A stretch of 13,246 nt of DNA from an uncultured Campylobacter sp. (GCF_938030785.1 NZ_CALHIK010000164.1:1-13246), one strand, 5' to 3'. Counted from the stretch's first letter, positions 7,211-13,246 are shown. The notes: generated from the sequence alone by a model not told the origin. A program made the numbers and translations.

Positions 7211-8051
7211 ATTGTTTTTGGCGGACAAGCCCGCGGGCATCGGCAGCAATAAATTTTTAAGCGCTCTTAAACGCAAATACGGCGTGAAAAAGGCGGGTTT
7301 TAGTGGCACGCTCGATCCCTTCGCAAGCGGCGCGCTGATCGTGGCATTCGGGCAATACGCGCGCTTTTTTAGGTTTTTGAAAAAGGAGCCTAAAGTCTAC
7401 ACCGCGACGCTGTGGCTAGGCGCGCAAAGCCCAAGCGGCGATAATGAAAACATAGGGCGCGTGGAGCAAATCCCGCCGCTTTCGCGCGAGGTTTTAGATG
7501 CCGCGATGGCGCAAATGCGCGGCGAGATAAAATTTATACCGCCCGCTTTCAGTGCCAAGAAAATTGACGGCGTGCGCGCATACAAGCTCGCTCGCGCGGG
7601 CGAAGAGGTGAGCTTGAAAGAGAGCTCGATGCGGGTTTTTGATGCCGAAATTTTAAGCTACGCTCATCCCTTCGTAAGCTTTCGCGTTGCGCTTAGCGAG
7701 GGCGGCTACGTGCGCTCTTTCGCGCAAATTTTAGCAGAAAAGCTAGGCGTTACGGGTACGCTAAGCGCGCTTAGGCGAGAAAGCGAAGGGGCTTTTTGCT
7801 TGCAAGATCCGCGCTTTGCGGACGAGGCGGCGCTAAATCCGCTCGAGTTTTTGGACCTCGCGCCGAACTTTTACGACGGCGACGCGCGCGACGTGATCTT
7901 GGGCAAGAAGCTCGCCGCAAAGGATCTGGCGAGCCGCGCGGACGGCCGCTACCTGCTTATCTGCGGCGATTTTTACTCGATCATCGAGATTGGCGCGGGC
8001 GAGATGCGCTATCTTTGGAACGACGTCCCGATCGCAGGCGGCGTGTTTTAA
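7203..8051 (+). CDS. truB: tRNA pseudouridine(55) synthase
   Basis: Converts U55 in the T-loop of most tRNAs to pseudouridine. The 282-residue protein has the catalytic motif GFSGTLDPFASGAL (32-45) with the nucleophile Asp38; the more common wording is GHTGTLDPxATGxL. Further TruB signatures are PPAFSAKKIDGVRAYKLAR (residues 113-131), which contains the conserved substrate-binding Tyr, and GGYVRSFAQ (nt 7702-7728). The start lies within the last codons of uvrD, with a modest TAGG element just upstream, so expression probably depends on uvrD translation. A bulged hairpin with a T run begins right after the stop. It corresponds to Cj1102, but the csrA gene that follows in C. jejuni is not present. 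Confidence 0.96.
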   Translation: MNRLFLADKPAGIGSNKFLSALKRKYGVKKAGFSGTLDPFASGALIVAFGQYARFFRFLKKEPKVYTATLWLGAQSPSGDNENIGRVEQIPPLSREVLDAAMAQMRGEIKFIPPAFSAKKIDGVRAYKLARAGEEVSLKESSMRVFDAEILSYAHPFVSFRVALSEGGYVRSFAQILAEKLGVTGTLSALRRESEGAFCLQDPRFADEAALNPLEFLDLAPNFYDGDARDVILGKKLAAKDLASRADGRYLLICGDFYSIIEIGAGEMRYLWNDVPIAGGVF

Positions 8052-8080
8052 GCCGCGGCTACAGCCTGCGGCGGAATTTT
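8052..8080 (+). terminator. Candidate terminator after truB
   Basis: The hairpin begins on the first base after the truB stop. GCCGC (8052-8056) pairs with GCGGC (8068-8072), and GGC (8057-8059) with GCC (8064-8066), leaving a one-base bulge (T8067) and a TACA loop. TTTT follows at 8077-8080 after a four-base spacer. It is compact and GC-rich but the T run is short, so termination may be partial. Confidence 0.5.
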
Positions 8081-8610
8081 GATCGGGCGGTTCGAGCTTG
8101 AATTTTGAAGCGATCATAAATACGGCGCGTTTTAAATTTACTCGCATAGCGCGCCGCCATGTGCGGCTAAATTTTATCACGAGCGGCGGCGGGATTGCGC
8201 TCTTTCGTTGCGCACGGATCGTAAATCGGCATCGGGCGGAGTAAATTTAAAATTTAAACGCGGCTAGCGGCGTTTTAATTTGCTTTTTGCCGCGCGATGG
8301 CGACGCGCCGCGAGATTAAAATTTGACGATTTAAAAAGCGCGCAGGCTGGAGCTTGGTGCCGCGACAAGCAGTCTTTGCCGAATGAAATTCCGGCTTGCG
8401 TTAATGCGTAGTCTGCACCGATGGGTTTGATTTTGCGGCGCACCGCTAAGCTAAATTTACGACTTAGCGCGGCGCGGCTAGATTTTGATAGCTTGGAATT
8501 TTTAATCGCTAAGATAGATTTGCGCGCTGATTAGAATTTTAATCGCGCCAGATGGGCTTGCCGAGGGTTAAATTTAACGCAAACGCGCCAAAGCATAGAA
8601 GGAGTAAAAT
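8081..8610. other. Gene-free stretch in the csrA slot between truB and ispE
   Basis: About 530 bases with no supportable gene. The longest plus-strand frames are about 49 codons from TTG 8098 and 37 codons from ATG 8421; neither has a ribosome binding site or a recognisable product. The stretch contains several small hairpins (8153-8167 followed by TAAATTTTATC; 8256-8275 followed by four T counting T8273-8276; 8524-8548) and a perfect 12-bp palindrome GTTAAATTTAAC (8567-8578). AAATTT-type words are interspersed with GC-rich runs as in the flanking genes, so composition gives no sign of foreign DNA. The promoter for ispE must lie here if the truB terminator works, but I cannot single it out. 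Confidence 0.7.
8597..8604 (+). promoter_or_regulatory. Strong ribosome binding site compensating a TTG start (ispE)
   Basis: AGAAGGAG, nearly a full anti-16S match, six bases before the TTG at 8611. This site decides the start; the next in-frame ATG would remove the AKIN substrate motif. Confidence 0.8.
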
Positions 8611-9354
8611 TTGAAGGCTTATGCAAAGATCAATGTTTTTTTAAAAGTCGTCGGCACGCGCGGCAGCTACCACGAGATCGCCTCGCGCTTCGTGCTGCGC
8701 AGGGAGCTTTTTGATGAGATAAGCTTCGAGCGCGCGAGCGGCTTTGCGCTTGAATGTGGCGCCGCGCAGATCGAGGACAATATAATTTTAAAAGCCAAGG
8801 CGGCGCTTGAGCAGGCGGGCTTTGCGCGTGAGCTTGCGGAGTTTTTCGGCTCGCACAAGATCGTGCTTAAAAAGCAAATTCCGATCGGCGCGGGTCTTGG
8901 TGGCGGCAGTAGCGACGCGGCGGCGTTTTTGCGGCTTGCAAACGAGGAATTAGGCTTAAAAATTCCGCGCGAGCGACTTACCAAAATCGCGCAAAATATC
9001 GGCGCGGACGTCGCGTTTTTTGTTAGCGGGCTTGAGGCCGCAAACGTGCGCGGCATCGGCGAGATCATCGAGCCTTTCGAGGACCGACTGCCCGCGATCG
9101 AAATTTTAACGCCCGCGATCTTTTGCTCCACCGGCGCGGTTTATAACGAGTTTCGCGCAAGCTTCATGCAAAACATAAACGCCGCGCAAGCGCAAGAGAT
9201 GTTGCGTTTAAGCAGCGAGCAGCTGCTGACGAAATACGACGGCCCCCGATTAAACGATCTTTTCGCGCCGTGCATAAAGCTATATCCGCAGATGAGCAAG
9301 TATCGCGATATGTTTCTAAGCGGCAGCGGCAGCAGCGTGTTTTTCTTAAAATAA
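8611..9354 (+). CDS. ispE: 4-diphosphocytidyl-2-C-methyl-D-erythritol kinase
   Basis: GHMP-family kinase that phosphorylates CDP-methylerythritol at the 2-hydroxyl in the MEP pathway to isoprenoid precursors (IPP/DMAPP). The 247-residue protein is slightly shorter than E. coli IspE. It starts with the substrate-binding AKIN motif (5-8), has the glycine-rich ATP loop GAGLGGGSSDAA (93-104), the presumed catalytic Asp133 in GADVAFFVSG (131-140), and the C-terminal GHMP motif LSGSGSSVFF near the end. The start codon is TTG, fixed by AGAAGGAG (8597-8604) six bases upstream and by alignment of the AKIN motif close to the N terminus. It is followed by smpB after 125 bases. In C. jejuni it follows csrA directly. 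Confidence 0.95.
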   Translation: MKAYAKINVFLKVVGTRGSYHEIASRFVLRRELFDEISFERASGFALECGAAQIEDNIILKAKAALEQAGFARELAEFFGSHKIVLKKQIPIGAGLGGGSSDAAAFLRLANEELGLKIPRERLTKIAQNIGADVAFFVSGLEAANVRGIGEIIEPFEDRLPAIEILTPAIFCSTGAVYNEFRASFMQNINAAQAQEMLRLSSEQLLTKYDGPRLNDLFAPCIKLYPQMSKYRDMFLSGSGSSVFFLK

Positions 9355-9397
9355 GAATTCCAAGGCGCGCGGTTAAAATTTAAAAGCTAAATTTAAA

Positions 9398-9405
9398 GAT
9401 AAAAT
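9398..9405 (+). promoter_or_regulatory. Candidate -10 box for smpB
   Basis: GATAAAAT, the same octamer as before metK and pepF, lies between ispE and smpB. The 125-base gap would suit an own promoter, but the region is so rich in AAATTTAAA words that a chance match is easy. Confidence 0.25.
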
Positions 9406-9418
9406 TTAAAATTCGCTC

Positions 9419-9448
9419 GCCCGCTTTTAAATTTAAGCAAAAACGGGC
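9419..9448 (+). repeat. Inverted repeat in the smpB leader
   Basis: GCCCG (9419-9423) pairs with CGGGC (9444-9448); after one C/A mismatch TTTT (9425-9428) pairs with AAAA (9439-9442), leaving a 10-base loop. It lies 20 bases before the smpB ribosome binding site. It could be an ispE transcript end or a leader structure; no T run follows. Confidence 0.35.
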
Positions 9449-9479
9449 TAAGCTTAGGACTAAATTTAGAAGGAAAAAG

Positions 9480-9944
9480 ATGAAAGAACTGAGTAAAAAT
9501 CGCAAGGCATTTCACGATTTTACGATACTTGAAAGCTTTGAAGCGGGCATCGTGCTAAAGGGCAGCGAGGTCAAAGCCCTGCGCGCGGGCAGAGGCAATC
9601 TCAAAGATAGCTTTTGTCGCGTGATCCGCGGCGAGCTGTTTTTGCTAAACGCGCATATCAGCTATCTTGAAAGCACAAACGTTCACTTTCGTCCCGACGA
9701 AGGAGCCGCACGGAAGCTTTTGATGCACCGAAAGCAGATCGACAAGCTGCTTGGCGCGGTTAGCAAAGAGGGCCTTACCATCGTGGTTTTATCGCTGTAT
9801 CTGAATGATAAAAACCGCGTAAAGGCGCGTATCGCTTTGGCAAAAGGCAAAAATTTGCACGACAAGCGCGAATCGCTAAAGCGCAAGGAAGCCGACCGCG
9901 AAGCGCAAAGTGCGATGAAGCGATACGACAAGCATTCATTTTAA
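9480..9944 (+). CDS. smpB: SsrA-binding protein (tmRNA partner)
   Basis: Small basic protein that binds tmRNA and brings it to stalled ribosomes, so that the nascent chain receives a degradation tag. The 154 residues match the family length. Recognisable parts are NRKAFHDFTILESFEAGIVL (residues 6-25), LKGSEVKALRAG, the LLMHRKQIDKL helix region near the middle, and the basic C-terminal tail KGKNLHDKRESLKRKEADRE, which inserts into the empty mRNA channel of the ribosome. The ATG is preceded by AGAAGGA (9468-9474) five bases upstream. Tagged proteins are degraded mainly by ClpXP and ClpAP, and clpS and clpA lie just downstream. The tmRNA gene itself is not in the window. Confidence 0.98.
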   Translation: MKELSKNRKAFHDFTILESFEAGIVLKGSEVKALRAGRGNLKDSFCRVIRGELFLLNAHISYLESTNVHFRPDEGAARKLLMHRKQIDKLLGAVSKEGLTIVVLSLYLNDKNRVKARIALAKGKNLHDKRESLKRKEADREAQSAMKRYDKHSF

Positions 9945-9960
9945 ATTCACAAAACTTTGG

Positions 9961-9967
9961 TTAAAAT
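9961..9967 (+). promoter_or_regulatory. Candidate -10 box for the thioredoxin-clpS-clpA unit
   Basis: TTAAAAT preceded by ACTTTGG, 22 bases before the ribosome binding site. A start about seven bases later would fall inside the palindrome at 9969-9988. Confidence 0.3.
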
Positions 9968-9968
9968 G

Positions 9969-9988
9969 CGGGCTTAAATTTAAACCCG
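9969..9988. promoter_or_regulatory. 20-bp near-perfect palindrome before the thioredoxin gene (operator or leader hairpin)
   Basis: The half-sites CGGGCTTAAA and TTTAAACCCG match at nine of ten positions; the only fault is a C/A pair at position five. It directly abuts the Shine-Dalgarno AAGGAA (9989-9994) and follows a possible -10 box by one base. As DNA it would suit a dimeric repressor; as RNA the stem would sit next to the ribosome binding site. No regulator can be named. Confidence 0.4.
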
Positions 9989-9999
9989 AAGGAAATTGA

Positions 10000-10686
10000 A
10001 TGAAAAAATTTTTATCATTGTGTTTAGCGGCCTTTATCTTAGGCGGCTGCGGAGATGACGCAAAGAGCGAGTCTGGCGCAAATTCCAAAAGCGCCGCCTC
10101 GCAAAGCCAAAACGCAGACGAGCGAGGCAAAGGTAATCGCATAGGCGGCGAGGATAGCGCGAGCGTGCCTTTTACGCCGTTTAAAACGGGCGAGCGCCTT
10201 ACGCTTAAAAGCGTCGTAGGCGGCGAGGTAACGATCGAGCGCACCGAAAAGGGCTTTAAGCTCGCGGACAGCGATAAAATTTTAATGTTTGATATTTTCG
10301 GTACGTATTGCCAGCCGTGCCGCATCGAAGCGCCGCATCTGATGGACTTTCAGCTAAAAAATTCCGCAGATTTTCTGATGGTTGGGCTAATCTATTTCGA
10401 GGATATTACCGATGCGCAGGTGATCGAAAATTTTACGAAAAAATTTAACGCGTATTATTTCATCTCAAATTCCAAACAAAACGAGCGCATAGTAGGTCAA
10501 ATTTTAAGCGACATCGATTATCGTCACGCGCTTTCGATCCCCTTTAAAGTGATGTTTAAAGACGGCAAATATCAAAGGCTGACCGACATCAACGAGGGCG
10601 ATGAAAGAGGCAAGCCCTATTATTTGGGGATGGTCAGCGCCGACGTGATAAAAAGTGATTTTGCCAGGATAAAAAATGGCCAATAA
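10000..10686 (+). CDS. Thioredoxin-fold lipoprotein (TlpA/ResA-like, Cj1106-type)
   Basis: Predicted periplasmic thiol-disulfide protein anchored by lipid. The 228 residues begin with a lipoprotein signal, MKKF followed by a hydrophobic stretch and the lipobox LGGC with Cys17 as first mature residue. A polar linker (about 18-55) rich in Ser, Ala, Asn and Gly follows, then a thioredoxin-like domain with the active site CQPC at 104-107 (context FDIFGTYCQPCRIEAPHL) and a likely cis-proline, Pro181 in SIPFKVMF. The family reduces or rearranges disulfides, for example in cytochrome c maturation; the partner cannot be told here. The linker contains KSAAS (30-34), encoded by 15 bases identical to part of the pepF insertion. 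AAGGAA supports the start. The 3' end overlaps clpS by 11 bases. Confidence 0.9.
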   Translation: MKKFLSLCLAAFILGGCGDDAKSESGANSKSAASQSQNADERGKGNRIGGEDSASVPFTPFKTGERLTLKSVVGGEVTIERTEKGFKLADSDKILMFDIFGTYCQPCRIEAPHLMDFQLKNSADFLMVGLIYFEDITDAQVIENFTKKFNAYYFISNSKQNERIVGQILSDIDYRHALSIPFKVMFKDGKYQRLTDINEGDERGKPYYLGMVSADVIKSDFARIKNGQ

Positions 10687-10981
10687 AACCGGCGTGCAGA
10701 TCCGCACTCGCGCCAAAACAAAATCCTTCGTGCCGCGCCCGTATAAGGTGATCTTACTCAATGACGACGTGACGACGATGGATTTCGTGGTTTATATTTT
10801 GATGGATATTTTCGCAAAGAGCTTTCAAGATGCGGTAGATTTGATGATGAAGGTTCATAAGCAGGGTCGCGCGGTTTGCGGCGCGTATCCAAAAGAGATC
10901 GCCAAAAGTAAGCAAGAGGCGGTTTTGCAAGCGGCAAAGGCCGCGGGATTCCCGCTTAGATGTGAGATCGAAGAGGATTAA
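10676..10981 (+). CDS. clpS: ClpS, N-end rule adaptor of ClpAP
   Basis: Small adaptor that binds proteins with destabilising N-terminal residues and delivers them to the N-domain of ClpA. The 101 residues contain the typical core PYKVILLNDDVTTMDFVV (22-39); Asn29, Asp30, Thr33/Thr34, Met35 and the later His61 (KVHKQGRAVCG) correspond to the pocket that recognises the substrate's N terminus. The N-terminal extension (about 1-20) is basic and flexible, as in other ClpS, and takes part in switching ClpA. The ATG lies inside the preceding gene with AGGA (10666-10669) six bases upstream, so the two are translated from one message. clpA follows 16 bases after the stop, the normal pairing. Confidence 0.98.
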   Translation: MANKTGVQIRTRAKTKSFVPRPYKVILLNDDVTTMDFVVYILMDIFAKSFQDAVDLMMKVHKQGRAVCGAYPKEIAKSKQEAVLQAAKAAGFPLRCEIEED

Positions 10982-10997
10982 AATTTAAAGGGAGAAT

Positions 10998-13246
10998 ATG
11001 TTAGGATTTTTTCTAAATAAACATTTTGAGCAAGCAATAGCCGTCGCCAACGACGGCGAGGACGAGTACATCACCACTTCGCACGTAGTTTATGCGATTT
11101 TTAAATACAACAAGCCATTTCACGGGCTTATCGTTAAAACGGTTCCGGATATAAATTATCTAAACATCTTGGATAATCTGGGCGGGCTTTTGGATATGAT
11201 GCCCAAATCAAACGGCAAATCGCCCATTCAGACATACGAATTTAAGGAAATTTTAGCCGAGTTTAGCAGCGCCAAAGAGCCTAGAAACGAGCTTGATTTT
11301 ATACTTAAAATTTTACGCGATAAGGAAAACGACTGTACTAAAATTTTAAATCACTACGGCATAAACGATGCGGTATTTGAGCTGATCGTAGGAAGATACA
11401 AGCCCGCTTTCGATCGCAGAGACGAGTATGTCGCGCGCGACGAAGAGGCGGCAATTAGGCTAAACTCATACGACATCGACGAGATCGCGCACGCGATAAA
11501 TTACAACGATAAGCAGAAAGAGTGGCAAAATACCGAGTTTGAGCCGACATTTGAGAACGAAAGGCTCGCCATAAACGAGCGCGACATTAAAAAAGACTCG
11601 CCCAGCTCGCTATATACGCTAAATTTAAACAAAGCGGCGCGCGAGGGCAAGATTGATCCGCTCATCGGGCGCGAAAAAGAGATCGAAAAGACGCTGCAAA
11701 CCCTCTGTCGCCGCAAGAAAAACAATCCGATCCTAGTAGGCGAAGCGGGCGTGGGCAAAACCGCGATCGTAGAGGGCATCGCGCTTAAAATCGTCGGCGG
11801 CGAGGTACCGCAAAAGCTGAAAAACAAAGAAATTTACGCCCTCGATGCGGGCGCATTGATCGCAGGAACTACGCTGCGCGGGGAGTTTGAAGAGAGGCTA
11901 AAAGACCTTATAGACGAGTTTAGCACCAATCAAAACGCGATTTTATTTATCGACGAAATTCACACGATCGTAGGCGCAGGCACGGGCAACCGCAACGAGC
12001 TTGATATGTCAAACATCCTAAAACCGGCGCTTGCGGGCGGGAGCCTTTCGCTCATCGGCGCTACGACATACGGCGAATATCGATCGTTTTCGCAGGACAA
12101 GGCGCTTAGCCGCAGGTTTTGCAAGATCGACGTGAGCGAGCCTAGCATCGACGATAGTGTCGAAATTTTAAAAGGGATCGCCAAAAAGTATGAGGAATTT
12201 CACGACGTGAAATTTAGCGACGAAATTCTGCGCGAAAGCGTAACGCTTGCAAAAAAATATCTAAGCGATAAATTTCTACCCGATAGCGCCATCGATCTTA
12301 TCGACGAGACGGGCGCGAGCTTTGCTTTTAAATCGCGAACGGCGCCGATTCAGATCGGCAAAAACGATCTCATAAATACTCTTTCCGTTAGCGCAAATAT
12401 CGCAAATTTAAGCCAGACCGTCGATAATCGCGAGGTTTTGAAAAACCTCGAAGCCAACATCAAATCCGAAATTTTCGGTCAAGACGAAGCGGTGCAAAGC
12501 CTCTGCAAAGCGCTTCTGCGCTCATACGCGGGACTCGGCGCCGAGACATCGCCGATCGGCGTATTTCTGTTCGCGGGCAGCAGCGGCGTCGGCAAGAGCG
12601 AGCTTGCGAAGGTCTTGGCGAAGTATCTCGGAGTGCATTTTGAGCGCTACGATATGAGCGAGTATATGGAGGCTCACAGCGTCTCAAGGCTCATCGGCGC
12701 GCCTCCCGGATACGTGGGCTTTGAAAACGGCGGAATTTTAACGAACAATATCAAAAAGCACCCTTACAGCGTCATTTTGTTTGACGAGATCGAAAAAGCC
12801 CATCCTAGCATGACCAATATCTTTTTGGGGCTTTTCGATAACGCGAGCCTGACCGATAACAACGGCGTTACGACCGATTTTAAAAACACGATCGTGATAA
12901 TGAGCTCAAATTTAGGCACGAAAGAGGCGCCTCAGGTGGGATTTACGAAGGACGAGAGCTACAAAATCGATAATGCGATTAAGAGCTTTTTTGCGCCGGA
13001 GTTTCGAAACCGCATCGATAAGATCATAAATTTCAACCGCCTAAGCACCGAAATTTTAGAAAAGATCGTGGATAAAACGATCCGCGAGCTTGAAGCGGGG
13101 CTGAAAAACGTAAAATTTAGCCTAAGCAAAGCGGCGAAAGATTTTATCATCACGCGCGGCTACTCCGACGAGTTCGGCGCGCGAAACCTCAAGCGCGAGA
13201 TCGGCACGCAGATCAGCGACCGTATAAGCGAGGAGCTGCTTTTCGG
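10998..13246 (+). CDS. clpA: ClpA, AAA+ unfoldase of ClpAP (3' end outside the window)
   Basis: Hexameric ATPase that unfolds substrates and threads them into ClpP. 749 codons are present and the frame is still open at the window edge, so only the extreme C terminus is missing. A divergent N-domain (about 1-150, the ClpS docking site) and an acidic linker precede ATPase domain D1 (NLNKAAREGKIDPLIGRE, from about 209; Walker A GEAGVGKT 248-255; Walker B ILFIDEIH 315-322). D2 has GSSGVGKS (527-534), Walker B VILFDEIEKAH (592-602), FAPEFRNRID and sensor-2 GAR (727-729). There is no ClpB-type middle coiled coil. VGF (647-649) stands where E. coli ClpA has the IGL loop that docks into ClpP. The start is supported by GGGAG (10990-10994). 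The D2 P-loop differs from the usual GPTGVGKT. Confidence 0.97.
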   Translation, partial: MLGFFLNKHFEQAIAVANDGEDEYITTSHVVYAIFKYNKPFHGLIVKTVPDINYLNILDNLGGLLDMMPKSNGKSPIQTYEFKEILAEFSSAKEPRNELDFILKILRDKENDCTKILNHYGINDAVFELIVGRYKPAFDRRDEYVARDEEAAIRLNSYDIDEIAHAINYNDKQKEWQNTEFEPTFENERLAINERDIKKDSPSSLYTLNLNKAAREGKIDPLIGREKEIEKTLQTLCRRKKNNPILVGEAGVGKTAIVEGIALKIVGGEVPQKLKNKEIYALDAGALIAGTTLRGEFEERLKDLIDEFSTNQNAILFIDEIHTIVGAGTGNRNELDMSNILKPALAGGSLSLIGATTYGEYRSFSQDKALSRRFCKIDVSEPSIDDSVEILKGIAKKYEEFHDVKFSDEILRESVTLAKKYLSDKFLPDSAIDLIDETGASFAFKSRTAPIQIGKNDLINTLSVSANIANLSQTVDNREVLKNLEANIKSEIFGQDEAVQSLCKALLRSYAGLGAETSPIGVFLFAGSSGVGKSELAKVLAKYLGVHFERYDMSEYMEAHSVSRLIGAPPGYVGFENGGILTNNIKKHPYSVILFDEIEKAHPSMTNIFLGLFDNASLTDNNGVTTDFKNTIVIMSSNLGTKEAPQVGFTKDESYKIDNAIKSFFAPEFRNRIDKIINFNRLSTEILEKIVDKTIRELEAGLKNVKFSLSKAAKDFIITRGYSDEFGARNLKREIGTQISDRISEELLF

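Noticed and set aside
7833..8180. 115-codon minus-strand frame across the end of truB
   Set aside because: It is antisense to well-supported truB coding sequence, has no recognisable domain or ribosome binding site, and carries the amino-acid bias expected of a shadow frame.
8098..8244. About 49-codon frame from TTG 8098 in the gap
   Set aside because: It has an Arg-rich, unfamiliar product, no ribosome binding site and a rare start, and it overlaps a candidate hairpin; consistent with a chance open frame.
8256..8276. Hairpin AAACGC / GCGTTT followed by TTTT as a second truB terminator
   Set aside because: It has a six-bp stem of average strength 200 bases past the gene. The hairpin at 8052-8080 is closer and stronger, and A/T words give such stems easily here.
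8421..8534. 37-codon frame beginning MGLILRR in the truB-ispE gap, considered as a small gene or CsrA
   Set aside because: There is no Shine-Dalgarno, the CsrA beta-strand core is absent, and the start is only superficially CsrA-like. It is kept only as a low-interest remnant idea.
8667..9131. 154-codon minus-strand frame inside ispE
   Set aside because: It is the complement of a conserved kinase; its Ser/Ala-rich product is typical of antisense reading in this GC-skewed codon usage.
1..13246. Mobile elements, prophage, CRISPR array, tRNA, rRNA or riboswitch
   Set aside because: No transposase or integrase frames, no regularly spaced repeats, no cloverleaf or conserved rRNA sequence, and no recognised riboswitch leader were seen on either strand. 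Gene content and composition are uniform core genome.

Overview
The window looks like a core chromosomal segment of a Campylobacter-type epsilonproteobacterium. The evidence is protein similarity recalled from memory (MetK, TruB, IspE, SmpB and ClpS all read as Campylobacter-like), the gene order metK / sstT / pepF / hypothetical / uvrD / truB / ispE / smpB / thioredoxin / clpS / clpA, which matches the C. jejuni Cj1096-Cj1108 block, and the abundance of AAATTT/AAATTTTA words. Base composition is near half G+C by eye, much higher than C. jejuni. That points to an oral, higher-GC species such as the C. gracilis / rectus / showae group; the species call is an inference.

Layout. metK lies alone on the minus strand (120-1319). 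It is followed on its 3' side by two hairpins (9-44, 55-81) and separated by a divergent promoter region from sstT (1464-2723, plus strand), which ends in a clear Rho-independent terminator (2739-2777). A new promoter (-10 at 2800-2807) starts a tight plus-strand operon: pepF (2834-4744), a small SspB-like gene (4746-5153, 1-nt gap), uvrD/pcrA (5150-7210, ATGA overlap) and truB (7203-8051, overlapping). A bulged hairpin with a T run directly after truB probably ends that unit. Then comes 559 bp with no supportable gene (8052-8610), exactly where C. jejuni carries csrA. The second cluster follows: ispE (TTG start, 8611-9354), smpB (9480-9944), a thioredoxin-fold lipoprotein (10000-10686), clpS (10676-10981) and clpA (10998 to beyond the window end).

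How the genes fit together. Much of the segment is protein and RNA quality control: SmpB (trans-translation tagging), ClpS and ClpA (adaptor and unfoldase for ClpP), a candidate SspB-like adaptor, PepF (oligopeptide clean-up), TruB (tRNA U55 modification) and a periplasmic thiol-redox lipoprotein. Housekeeping metabolism is represented by MetK (SAM), IspE (isoprenoids) and SstT (Ser/Thr uptake), and DNA repair by UvrD.

Most notable points: (1) the 135-residue 'hypothetical' between pepF and uvrD has an SspB-like sequence pattern, which would make it an adaptor candidate for ClpXP in a lineage where I do not know of an annotated SspB; (2) csrA is missing from its usual slot and leaves a gene-free scar; (3) PepF carries a roughly 67-residue low-complexity insertion after its metal-binding region, part of which (15 identical bases in the same frame) recurs in the linker of the thioredoxin lipoprotein; (4) a near-perfect 20-bp palindrome abuts the ribosome binding site of that lipoprotein gene. 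No mobile element, CRISPR array, rRNA or tRNA was seen.
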